From assembly GCF_008704935.1 (NCBI RefSeq), contig NZ_CP023692.1, positions 5,299,001 through 5,363,000 of the forward strand: DNA of 64,000 bases, written 5' to 3'. The position numbers and the translations under genes are program-made. Positions 8,837 through 15,991 of this stretch are shown here, piece by piece. Positions within the stretch are counted from its first letter, which is position 1. Each line of letters opens with the position of its first letter. The notes beneath the pieces were generated by a model. That model was given only the letters and a program-made list of their open reading frames with translations, was not told the origin of the DNA and did no database searches. Source of the stretch: Streptomyces vinaceus (GTDB lineage: Bacteria; Actinomycetota; Actinomycetes; Streptomycetales; Streptomycetaceae).

Positions 8837-10042
8837 TCAGTCCTTCAAGGTCACGGCCTGCCCGGCCACCACCAGCAGCACGTGCTCGCACTCGCCCGCC
8901 ACCAGGCTGTTCAGGCGCCCCAGTTCATCGCGGAAGCGCCGCCCGGAAGCGGTCGCGGGAACGACGCCCGAGCCCACCTCGTTGCTGACCGCCACGACCG
9001 TCCGGCGGGTCGCGCGCACCGCCGCCACCAGCTCCGCCACCCGCTCCCGCAGCTCTTTGCGGCCCCGGCCCGCCCAGACCGCGTCGTCCCAGGCCCCCAC
9101 CCGGTCCATCGCGTCCGTCAGCCACAGCGCCAGACAGTCGATCAGCAGCGGAGGCCCTCCCTCCACCAGCAGCGGAGCCAGCTCGCAGGTCTCCACCGTC
9201 CGCCAGCTCGCCGGCCGCCGCTCCCGGTGCAGGCCGACCCGCGCCGCCCACTCCGCGTCGCCGTCCCGGGTGCCGCCGGTGGCCACGTACTCCACCTCCG
9301 GGAAGGCGGTCAGGCGACGCTCCGCCTCGACGGACTTCCCCGAGCGCGCCCCGCCGAGCACCAGCGTCCGGCGCGGCAGGTCCGGCACCGCGTGGTAGTC
9401 GCCGACCGTCACCGTCGTCCCGTCCGGCACGGCCCGCGCCCCGGCCGCCGCGCAACGGCGCTCCAGTTCCCGGCCCGGCGGTACGTCGTGGTCCAGGTGC
9501 ACCGCGATCACGTCCGTGGTCGGCCCGGCGGCGCCGCTCGCCCGCAGCCGGGCCAGCGCCTCCGGCCGGCCCAGCACGTCCGCGAGGACCATGTCGTACG
9601 GGCGCTGCCCCGAGACCCCGTTCGTCCCGGCGGGTGCCCCGCCGGGCGGCAGGTACAGCAGCCGGCTCCCGTCCGGGCCGGTCACCTCGTACCCGGTGCC
9701 CGGCGCGTCCATCGGCACCGCCCGCACCCGGTGCCCGCTGATCACCGCCAGCTCCCGCCCGTCCGGCACCCGCCCGGCGGCCGGCAGCCCGGGGGGCAGC
9801 TCGACCGGCGGTCCGTCGTGCGGATGGGTGAGCAGGACCTGCCGTACGCCGGCCAGCGAATGCCCCGCGCGGGCGCCGGCCAGCACCGCCCCGGGGGTCA
9901 GGTCGAGCAGCAGCGCACCGTCGACGAGCAGTGAGGTCGCGGCGCGCGACCGGGAGCCTACGGAAACCGCGCAGGCCGCGCAGGGACAGCCGGGGCGGGG
10001 CAGTCCTTCGGGTGTGCCGGTGCCGAGCAGAGTGAGTTCCAC
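8837..10042 (-). CDS. cobU: MBL-like domain fused to adenosylcobinamide kinase/GMP transferase
   Basis: The 401-aa fusion has two parts. Residues ~1-220 resemble a PhnP-type metallo-beta-lactamase fold: the MELTLLGTGTPEG opening and a paired-Cys CPCAACA segment are present. The metal motif reads THPHDGPP, however, so the final DH of HxHxDH is missing. Residues ~228-401 are CobU/CobP: P-loop LVLGGARSGKS, the region around residue 255 (VATGGTRDGD), and a WLTDAMD and SNEVGSGVVP segment typical of the family. CobU phosphorylates adenosylcobinamide and attaches GMP. The fusion seems frequent in Streptomyces. The role of the N-terminal domain is unknown. The gene is divergent from the small gene at 10157. 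Confidence 0.92.
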   Translation of the reverse strand: MELTLLGTGTPEGLPRPGCPCAACAVSVGSRSRAATSLLVDGALLLDLTPGAVLAGARAGHSLAGVRQVLLTHPHDGPPVELPPGLPAAGRVPDGRELAVISGHRVRAVPMDAPGTGYEVTGPDGSRLLYLPPGGAPAGTNGVSGQRPYDMVLADVLGRPEALARLRASGAAGPTTDVIAVHLDHDVPPGRELERRCAAAGARAVPDGTTVTVGDYHAVPDLPRRTLVLGGARSGKSVEAERRLTAFPEVEYVATGGTRDGDAEWAARVGLHRERRPASWRTVETCELAPLLVEGGPPLLIDCLALWLTDAMDRVGAWDDAVWAGRGRKELRERVAELVAAVRATRRTVVAVSNEVGSGVVPATASGRRFRDELGRLNSLVAGECEHVLLVVAGQAVTLKD

Positions 10043-10156
10043 AGGAAGATCCTCCCGCGTCCCCGAGACTGCTGCGCGCCCGGCTACTCTGCGGGCAGAC
10101 TCAAGGGGAGCAGCGTGCGGGAACGTGCGAGCAGCGGACGAGCAACGGAGGCGGAC

Positions 10157-10369
10157 ATGGCGTGGACGTGGCGGTTCGAGACGGCCGACGGCACCGAGAC
10201 GAGCCCGGCGGTCGCGCCGGAGGAGTTCACCACGCAGGGGGACGCGGAGTCCTGGATCGGCGAGGTGTGGAAGGAGCTGCTGGAAGGCGGCACCGAGACG
10301 GTGAAGCTGTCCGACGACAACGGCACCGAGCTGTACACGATGAGCCTGCGCTCGGCGCTGGACGCCTGA
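10157..10369 (+). CDS. Small conserved hypothetical protein
   Basis: This encodes a 70-aa acidic protein without membrane helices or signal peptide. The ATG at 10157 has a strong GGAGG six bases upstream. Longer in-frame starts upstream lack one. The sequence alternates aromatic and acidic residues (MAWTWRFETADGTE, ESWIGEVWKELLEGG) and looks like a compact alpha/beta fold. I know it only as a conserved streptomycete protein of unknown function. It is divergent from the cobU fusion and is followed by a very strong hairpin terminator, so it is probably monocistronic. Confidence 0.8.
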   Translation: MAWTWRFETADGTETSPAVAPEEFTTQGDAESWIGEVWKELLEGGTETVKLSDDNGTELYTMSLRSALDA

Positions 10370-10388
10370 GCGGCGGCCGCCGACGCGA

Positions 10389-10420
10389 GGAGCCCGGACC
10401 CCGTGCGGGGTCCGGGCTCC
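10389..10420. terminator. Bidirectional hairpin terminator
   Basis: A perfect 14-bp stem (GGAGCCCGGACCCC with its complement) closes a GTGC loop. It sits between the convergent small gene at 10157 and the methyltransferase gene at 10476. No long T-tract follows, as is usual in high-GC actinomycetes. Confidence 0.85.
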
Positions 10421-10475
10421 TTCGTGGTCCGGCCGGGCGCGGCTCGGGCCGGTCGGCGGTTCGCGGCGGCGGCGG

Positions 10476-11288
10476 TCAGCCCCGTACGCCGCACAGGTGC
10501 AGCAGTGCGGCGACCCCGCGGTAGGGGTCGGTCCGCCCGGCGCGGTCCTCGGCGGCCAGCAGCCGCTCCAGCTCCTCGTCCGGGGGCAGCGTCTCGCCGG
10601 CCTCGGTGCCGTCGGTGAAGACGCGTACGCCGTACCAGGCCGACAGCGGGGCGCCGATCCCCGACAGCGTGGCCGTGAGCCCGGCCAGCCGGTCGGCCCG
10701 TACGTCCAGCCCGAGCCGGTTCGTGTAGTCGACGGTGTCGAAGGCGGCCAGCGCGGCCGACCAGTCGGCGCCCAGCCCCGGCCGCATGGCGAGGGCGTCG
10801 CCGTTGCGCACCAGCAGGGACAGCAGCCCGCCGGGCGCCAGCATGCGGGCCAGCCCGGCCAGCATCGCGTCCGGCTCGGGCACGTACATCAGTACGCCGT
10901 GGCAGAGCACCACGTCGAAGCTGCCCGGCAGGAAGTGGGCGCCGGTCTCACGGCCGTCGCCCTCCAGCAGCTCGACCCGGTCCTGGATGCCGGCGGGCTC
11001 GGCCGCCAGTGCCTCCCGGGCGACGGCGAGCATCGCGGGATCCTGTTCGAGTCCGGTGACCTTGTGCCCGGCGCGGGCGAGACGCAGCGCCTGGGTGCCC
11101 TGGCCCATGCCGACGTCCAGGACGCGCAGCCGCTGCCCGACCGGGAAGCGGTGCGCGATCTGTTCGTCGACCTGCCGGCCCACGAGTTCCTGGCGGACGG
11201 CGTTGCGCAGTCCGCCCAGTCCCTCCAGCCACAGCCTGGCGCCCCCCGCGAAGCCGTCCCCCGACGCTCCGGGCTTCCCTCCGGTCAG
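10476..11288 (-). CDS. Class I SAM-dependent methyltransferase, probable CTG start
   Basis: The methyltransferase has the Rossmann motif I LRVLDVGMGQGTQALRLA, motif II acidic GLEQDP, motif III VELLEGDG and motif IV FDVVLCHGVLMY, so it binds S-adenosylmethionine. The substrate is unknown. No ATG, GTG or TTG lies between the DUF3043 stop and the conserved GFAGGARLWLEGLGGLR segment. A CTG at 11288 is in frame and overlaps the upstream stop as CTGA, the same geometry as the usual ATGA coupling, giving 270 aa. Alternatives are a GTG at 11183, which would cut off the N-terminal helix, or a GTG at 11474, which would overlap the upstream gene by about 190 bp. It lies in an operon with the DUF3043 gene. 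Confidence 0.85.
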   Translation of the reverse strand: MTGGKPGASGDGFAGGARLWLEGLGGLRNAVRQELVGRQVDEQIAHRFPVGQRLRVLDVGMGQGTQALRLARAGHKVTGLEQDPAMLAVAREALAAEPAGIQDRVELLEGDGRETGAHFLPGSFDVVLCHGVLMYVPEPDAMLAGLARMLAPGGLLSLLVRNGDALAMRPGLGADWSAALAAFDTVDYTNRLGLDVRADRLAGLTATLSGIGAPLSAWYGVRVFTDGTEAGETLPPDEELERLLAAEDRAGRTDPYRGVAALLHLCGVRG

Positions 11289-11884
11289 GGCCGTTCCCCG
11301 CGCTTGACCTGCGGCTTCGGAAGACGGAGCCGGCGCATCTGGAGGGTGCGCATGAGGCCGTACGCGACCGCGCCGCGGCGCGGCTCGTCGGGGAAGCGCC
11401 GGGTGAGGGCCTTGTTCAGCCGGAAGCCGAGCCCGACGGAGTCGACGAGGATCAGCGCGATCACGGCGAGCCACAGCAGCAGGGCGACGTTCTGGATGGA
11501 CGGCACCCGCACCATGCTCAGCACCAGGATGATCACGGCCAGCGGCAGGAACATCTCGGCGACGGAGAAGCGGGAGTCCACGTAGTCGCGGACGAACTTG
11601 CGCACGGGGCCCTTGTCGCGGGCCGGCAGGTAGCGCTGGTCGCCGTTGGCGAGGGCCTCGCGCTGCCGCGCCATCTCTTCGCGACGGCGCTCGCGGGCGC
11701 GCTTTGCATCCTCCTTGCGATTGCCGGTCGATGCCACGACGGCCTTGCGCTGCGACTGTGCCACAGCACGCTTCGGCGTCGGGCGGCCCTTGGGGGCCTG
11801 CGGATCACGGGGCTGCGAGAGGTCGGCGCTCACCTTGTCGGTGGCGGCGGCCTTCTCTTCCTTGGAGGAACGGCTACCAAACAC
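11285..11884 (-). CDS. DUF3043 membrane protein
   Basis: The 199-aa protein begins at GTG 11884; a TTG three codons upstream is less likely. The N-terminal half is highly charged and basic, with a RKEDAKRARERRREEMARQR helix. Two hydrophobic helices follow (FLPLAVIILVLSMV and LLLWLAVIALILVDSVGLG), then a basic tail. This matches the actinobacterial DUF3043 family of unknown function. It is encoded upstream of and overlapping the methyltransferase. From memory, a homologue sits near cobT/cobS in mycobacteria as well, so the neighbourhood is old. It may act as a small membrane scaffold, but no function is established. Confidence 0.85.
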   Translation of the reverse strand: MFGSRSSKEEKAAATDKVSADLSQPRDPQAPKGRPTPKRAVAQSQRKAVVASTGNRKEDAKRARERRREEMARQREALANGDQRYLPARDKGPVRKFVRDYVDSRFSVAEMFLPLAVIILVLSMVRVPSIQNVALLLWLAVIALILVDSVGLGFRLNKALTRRFPDEPRRGAVAYGLMRTLQMRRLRLPKPQVKRGERP

Positions 11885-12154
11885 AAAACCCAAGCGTACG
11901 TGGTCGCAGCCGGGTACCCCACTCCGCCGGGGAACGATCCGGCAACGGCGGGCGTCTTCCCAGTGCAGGGTTCTTGCGGCGGGCGCGCTCGGGGGAGCAC
12001 CTACTCCCTACGCCTGACAAGGGCAGGGGTGGAGTCGTCCTGGAGGAGGAGCGCATCCGTACAGGAACAGTGCGGTAATGGAGACAGGGCCCGTACTGTG
12101 GGTCCTGTCGGTGACCTGGAGCACAGTCCGTCTAGAAGGGGGCGCGCGAAGCCC

Positions 12155-12952
12155 ATGAGCGGTGTCATGAAGCGTATGGGGATGATCTTCCGCGCGAAGG
12201 CGAACAAGGCCCTGGACCGGGCCGAGGACCCGCGCGAGACCCTCGACTACTCGTACCAGAAGCAGCTGGAGCTGCTGCAGAAGGTGCGCCGCGGCGTCGC
12301 CGACGTGGCGACCTCGCGCAAGCGCCTGGAGCTGCAGCTCAACCAGCTCCAGGGCCAGTCCGCCAAGCTGGAGGACCAGGGCCGCAAGGCCCTCGCCCTG
12401 GGCCGCGAGGACCTGGCGCGCGAGGCGCTGTCCCGGCGCGCCTCGCTCCAGCAGCAGGTCAGCGACCTGGAGGTGCAGCACCAGACCCTCCAGGGCGAGG
12501 AGGAGAAGCTGACGCTGGCCGCGCAGCGCCTGCAGGCCAAGGTGGACGCCTTCCGTACGAAGAAGGAGACCATCAAGGCCACGTACACGGCGGCGCAGGC
12601 CCAGACCCGGATCGCGGAGTCCTTCTCCGGCATCTCCGAGGAGATGAGCGACGTCGGCCTGGCCATCCAGCGGGCCGAGGACAAGACGGCCCAGCTCCAG
12701 GCCCGCGCGGGCGCGATCGACGAGCTGCTGGCCTCCGGCGCCCTCGACGACCAGAGCGGCCTCGGCTCCAAGGACGACATCCAGGCCGAGCTCGACCGCC
12801 TCTCGGGCGGTACGGACGTGGAGCTGGAGCTCCAGCGGATGAAGGCGGAGCTGGCCGGGGGCCCCTCGGCGCAGCAGCAGGCCATCGAAGGCGGCGCCCA
12901 GGGCAGTGCCCAGCAGTCCCCCCAGACCCAGCACCGCTTCGACAAGCAGTAG
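12155..12952 (+). CDS. pspA: PspA/IM30 envelope stress protein
   Basis: The 265-aa protein is almost entirely coiled coil, as in PspA/Vipp1 ESCRT-III-like proteins that bind and stabilise stressed membranes. The amphipathic N-terminal helix is MSGVMKRMGMIFRAKANKAL. The family signature DPRETLDYSYQKQLELLQ follows, then long heptad helices to about residue 190 and a Gln-rich disordered tail. The ATG at 12155 was chosen, with AGAAGGGGG upstream; an ATG four codons later is possible. The gene downstream encodes PspAA, which in actinobacteria goes with PspA. Upstream of it the DUF3043 gene is divergent. Confidence 0.93.
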   Translation: MSGVMKRMGMIFRAKANKALDRAEDPRETLDYSYQKQLELLQKVRRGVADVATSRKRLELQLNQLQGQSAKLEDQGRKALALGREDLAREALSRRASLQQQVSDLEVQHQTLQGEEEKLTLAAQRLQAKVDAFRTKKETIKATYTAAQAQTRIAESFSGISEEMSDVGLAIQRAEDKTAQLQARAGAIDELLASGALDDQSGLGSKDDIQAELDRLSGGTDVELELQRMKAELAGGPSAQQQAIEGGAQGSAQQSPQTQHRFDKQ

Positions 12953-12965
12953 GACGGGGCCCGTC

Positions 12966-13244
12966 ATGATTGTCCGCATCATGGGGGAAGGGCAGGTGAA
13001 GGTGGCCGACGGCCACTTCGCCGAGCTCAACAAGCTGGACGACGAGCTGCTCGCGGAGATGGAGAGCGGTGACGAGGAGGGCTTCCGGCGGACGCTGGGC
13101 GCGCTGCTCGACGCCGTGCGGCGGCTCGGCTCGCCGCTGCCGGACGACGCCCTGGAGCCGTCCGAGCTGATCCTCCCCGCGCCGGACGCCTCGCTCGACG
13201 AGGTCAGGGAGATGCTCAGCGACGACGGGCTGATCCCGGGCTGA
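12966..13244 (+). CDS. PspA-associated protein PspAA
   Basis: The 92-aa acidic protein starts 13 bp after pspA. It has the PspAA domain: a beta-rich start MIVRIMGEGQVKVAD, two helices, then a C-terminal LDEVREMLSDDGLIPG helix. PspAA proteins occur only next to PspA-like genes and are thought to modulate PspA assembly or signalling. The mechanism is not established. The adjacency and tight spacing make co-transcription nearly certain. A GC-rich hairpin ends the operon. Confidence 0.9.
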   Translation: MIVRIMGEGQVKVADGHFAELNKLDDELLAEMESGDEEGFRRTLGALLDAVRRLGSPLPDDALEPSELILPAPDASLDEVREMLSDDGLIPG

Positions 13245-13270
13245 GCCGGGGCGGCAGTACACGTCGGTGA

Positions 13271-13310
13271 GGCGCCTGGCCGGCCCCTGTGCGGGGGCGG
13301 GCCGGGCGCC
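13271..13310. terminator. Hairpin terminator after pspA operon
   Basis: Left arm 13271-13287 and right arm 13294-13310 pair over about 17 positions with one mismatch and one wobble, around a short TGTGC loop. It lies between the convergent PspAA gene and the membrane protein gene at 13364. Confidence 0.75.
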
Positions 13311-13363
13311 GTCGTGTTCCGCGGCGCCGCGCCGGTGGCCCGGCAGCGCCCGTCGGTGCTCGC

Positions 13364-14134
13364 TCAGTGCTTCGTCGGCTTCGAGGCCGGCGCCCTCTCG
13401 GGGTCCGGGGTGCCGCCGATGAAGTTCTCGAACTTGCGGCGCGGGGCCGCCCAGCGCCGGTCGTGGCGGAAGGCCCGCAGCCTGGCCTTGGCGCGGGCCC
13501 GCGGGCGGTTCTCGTAGAACCTCTTCGCGTACGGGGAGCCGGGTCGGGCCAGCCGGACCGCCCCGATCAGCGCCACGAACGGGACGACCATGCCGAAGAG
13601 CGCGGTGCGGGCCTTGCCCTTCCACAGGGCGATCAGGGCCAGGAAGAAGTTGGTGGCGGTGTTCATGATGATGAGACCGCGGCTCTGGCGCTCCTCGGAG
13701 GTCAGGTCGTTGACGCCGAAGGGCAGGAAACCGCCCAGGACCAGCGCCACCAGCGCGGCCGTCAGCACCACGATCTCCACGCTCTTGCGGCCCTGCTCGC
13801 TCCAGTAGACGTCGTCGAGGTGCAGGATCAGCGCGAACTCGTCCAGCACCAGGCCCGCGCCCAGTCCGAAGATCACGGCGGAGAGCATGGCGCCGAACCC
13901 GCGCCCGCCGCTGCCGACCGCCCCGAACCCGCCGATGATCACGAGGACGACGCCGGGCACCACGTGGTGGATGTGGATGCCGCCCGGGGTGATGTTCTTG
14001 AAGGGCCCGCGTCCCGCCCGGATCATCCGGGTGATCACGCGGGTGATCAGGAACGACAGGACGAACGAGAGCAGCGCGAGGAGCAGCGGCAGTTTGCCCG
14101 GCTCGACGATGTTCCGGTACCACCAGTGACCCAT
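13364..14134 (-). CDS. Conserved integral membrane protein with His/Asp motifs
   Basis: The 256-aa protein has about six TM helices and a basic cytosolic C-terminal tail of ~60 residues rich in Arg and Pro. Two notable polar motifs sit at helix ends: PGGIHIHHVVPG near residue 55 and LDEFALILHLDDVYW near residue 105. Clustered His and Asp in membrane proteins often bind metal or make a catalytic centre, but I cannot assign a family. It is convergent with the pspA operon and divergent from cobS, with about 90 bp between the starts. Homologues appear to be common in Streptomyces. The function is unknown. Confidence 0.8.
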   Translation of the reverse strand: MGHWWYRNIVEPGKLPLLLALLSFVLSFLITRVITRMIRAGRGPFKNITPGGIHIHHVVPGVVLVIIGGFGAVGSGGRGFGAMLSAVIFGLGAGLVLDEFALILHLDDVYWSEQGRKSVEIVVLTAALVALVLGGFLPFGVNDLTSEERQSRGLIIMNTATNFFLALIALWKGKARTALFGMVVPFVALIGAVRLARPGSPYAKRFYENRPRARAKARLRAFRHDRRWAAPRRKFENFIGGTPDPERAPASKPTKH

Positions 14135-14223
14135 ACCGCCGGCTCCCCTGCTGTGGCAGCTCCCCCGATTTTTCCCGTATGGGGCAATTTACCGCCCGAG
14201 GCGAGCAGGTAGCGTTCGCGCCG

Positions 14224-15066
14224 ATGAAAGATTCGTTCGACGACCAGCCCCCCGAGCCGCCCGAGCCGCCGCTGACGCCGCCCGACGAGCGCGCCTCGCT
14301 GCGCGACGGCGTGCGCTTCGCGTTCGGCACGCTCACCGTGCTGCCCGCCCGCATCACCCGCTGGGACCGCCCCGCGGCCCGTACCGGCATGGCCTGTGCC
14401 CCGCTGGCCGGACTCGTCGTGGGCGTACTCGCGGCCGTGCCGGGGGTGCTCCTGCTGGTGCTGGGCGGCGGCCCGCTGCTCGCCGCGGCCGTCACCGTCG
14501 CCGTTCCGGCCGCCCTGACGCGGGGGCTGCACCTCGACGGGCTCGCCGACACCGCCGACGGGCTGGGCAGCGCGAAGCCCGCCGCGGCGGCCCTGCGGAT
14601 CATGAAGCAGTCCGACATCGGCCCCTTCGGGGTGGTGGCGCTCCTGCTGGTGCTGCTGGTCCAGGCCGGGGCGCTGGCGGACCTCTACGCCGAGAGCTGG
14701 GTCCACGGCGCCCTGGCGACGGTCATCGCGGCCGTCACCGCCCGGCTGGCCATGACGATGGCCGCCCGGGACGGCGTACCTCCGGCCCGCCCCGAGGGGC
14801 TGGGGGCGGCCGTCGCCGGGGTGCTCCCCACGCGCTCGGCCGCCTGGATCGCCGCGCTGGTGGCCGCCTCGGCCGGCGCTGCGGCCCTGCCGGTGGGCCC
14901 GGGCGCCGCCGTCCAGTGCGCGGGCGCGGTCCTGATCGCGCTGGCGGCGGCGGAGTCCCTGCTGCGCCGGTGCGTGCGCCGCTTCGACGGGGTCACCGGT
15001 GACGTGTTCGGCGCCCTCGCCGAGATCGCCGCGACCACGGCCCTCGTGGTCCTGGCCCTGGGCTGA
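14224..15066 (+). CDS. cobS: Adenosylcobinamide-GDP ribazoletransferase
   Basis: The 280-aa integral membrane enzyme joins adenosylcobinamide-GDP with alpha-ribazole(-phosphate), the last step of cobalamin assembly. The signature RGLHLDGLADTADGLG near residue 105 carries the metal-binding Asp residues, followed by the conserved MKQSDIGPFG motif. Multiple Ala/Leu/Val-rich helices follow. The ATG at 14224 was chosen because conserved sequence begins at RDGVRFAFGTLTVLP; an ATG at 14179 would add 15 residues. The N-terminus has a Pro/Glu-rich extension. Its partners cobT and cobU lie 4-6 kb away on the other strand. Confidence 0.93.
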   Translation: MKDSFDDQPPEPPEPPLTPPDERASLRDGVRFAFGTLTVLPARITRWDRPAARTGMACAPLAGLVVGVLAAVPGVLLLVLGGGPLLAAAVTVAVPAALTRGLHLDGLADTADGLGSAKPAAAALRIMKQSDIGPFGVVALLLVLLVQAGALADLYAESWVHGALATVIAAVTARLAMTMAARDGVPPARPEGLGAAVAGVLPTRSAAWIAALVAASAGAAALPVGPGAAVQCAGAVLIALAAAESLLRRCVRRFDGVTGDVFGALAEIAATTALVVLALG

Positions 15067-15098
15067 GCTCCCGGGCGGCATCCGCGTAGGGTGCGGGC

Positions 15099-15797
15099 GT
15101 GGAAGAGACGCCGACGACCATCAGGGTGCTGCTCGCCGACGACCAGGCGCTGCTGCGCAGCGCGTTCAAGGTGCTGGTCGACTCCGAGCCCGACATGGAG
15201 GTCGTCGGCGAGGCCTCCGACGGGGCCCAGGCCTACGCGCTCGCCCGGGAGACCCGGCCCGACGTGGTCCTCATGGACATCCGGATGCCCGGCACGGACG
15301 GGCTCGCCGCCACCCGCATGATCAGCGCCGACCCCGAACTCGCCGCCGTCCGCGTCGTCATGCTGACGACCTTCGAGGTCGACGAGTACGTCGTGCAGTC
15401 CCTGCGGGCGGGCGCCTCCGGGTTCCTCGGCAAGGGCGCCGAGCCCGACGAGCTCCTCAACGCCATCCGCGTCGCCGCCGCCGGGGAGGCGCTCCTGTCC
15501 CCGGCCGCCACCAAAGGGCTCATCGCCACCTTCCTCGCCCAGGGCGGCGGCGCCGACCCCGGCGCCCCCACCGCGCACGCCGAACGGCTCGCCGCGCTGA
15601 CCGTGCGCGAGCGCGAGGTCCTCGTACACGTCGCCGCGGGCCTGTCCAACGACGAGATCGCCGGACGGCTCGAAGTCAGCCCGCTCACCGTCAAGACCCA
15701 CGTGAACCGCGCCATGGCCAAGCTGAGCGCCCGCGACCGGGCCCAACTGGTGGTCATCGCCTACGAATCGGGCCTGGTCCGGCCCCGCGTCGACTAG
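15099..15797 (+). CDS. NarL/FixJ-family response regulator (orphan)
   Basis: The 232-aa regulator has an N-terminal receiver domain with acidic pair ADD, phospho-acceptor Asp ~60 in VVLMDIRMPG, and the conserved Lys in GFLGKGAEP. A C-terminal LuxR-type helix-turn-helix follows, starting LTVREREVLVHVAAGLSNDE. It begins at a GTG 33 bp after cobS and could be co-transcribed. No histidine kinase gene is adjacent. An unpaired HisKA_3 kinase is at 3754-4971. The RND transporter gene follows after a hairpin and 195 bp, so the regulator might control it, but this is only positional inference. Confidence 0.9.
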   Translation: MEETPTTIRVLLADDQALLRSAFKVLVDSEPDMEVVGEASDGAQAYALARETRPDVVLMDIRMPGTDGLAATRMISADPELAAVRVVMLTTFEVDEYVVQSLRAGASGFLGKGAEPDELLNAIRVAAAGEALLSPAATKGLIATFLAQGGGADPGAPTAHAERLAALTVREREVLVHVAAGLSNDEIAGRLEVSPLTVKTHVNRAMAKLSARDRAQLVVIAYESGLVRPRVD

Positions 15798-15924
15798 GGG
15801 TGTCCAGACGGAAGGCAGTCGGGGGCGGGGCGGTGGAGTACGGCCGCGTACTGCGGACGCGGTATGCGGCGCATAAAGACGCGGCACCTGGGGGCGACGC
15901 AGCGCCGCCCCCGCGTACGGAAGG

Positions 15925-15945
15925 CTGAAGGCCCGCGGCCTTCAG
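15925..15945. terminator. Short hairpin terminator
   Basis: A perfect 9-bp stem CTGAAGGCC/GGCCTTCAG with a CGC loop lies between the regulator gene (ends 15797) and the RND gene (starts 15992). It probably separates the two transcripts. Confidence 0.6.
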
Positions 15946-15991
15946 GCCCAGCCCAGCCCCGCGCACGCCACTGCAGAGAGATCCCACACCC

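Noticed and set aside
7684..14224. Cobalamin riboswitch for the cob genes
   Set aside because: No B12-box-like sequence was recognised upstream of cobU, cobT or cobS, and the upstream gaps are mostly under 120 bp.
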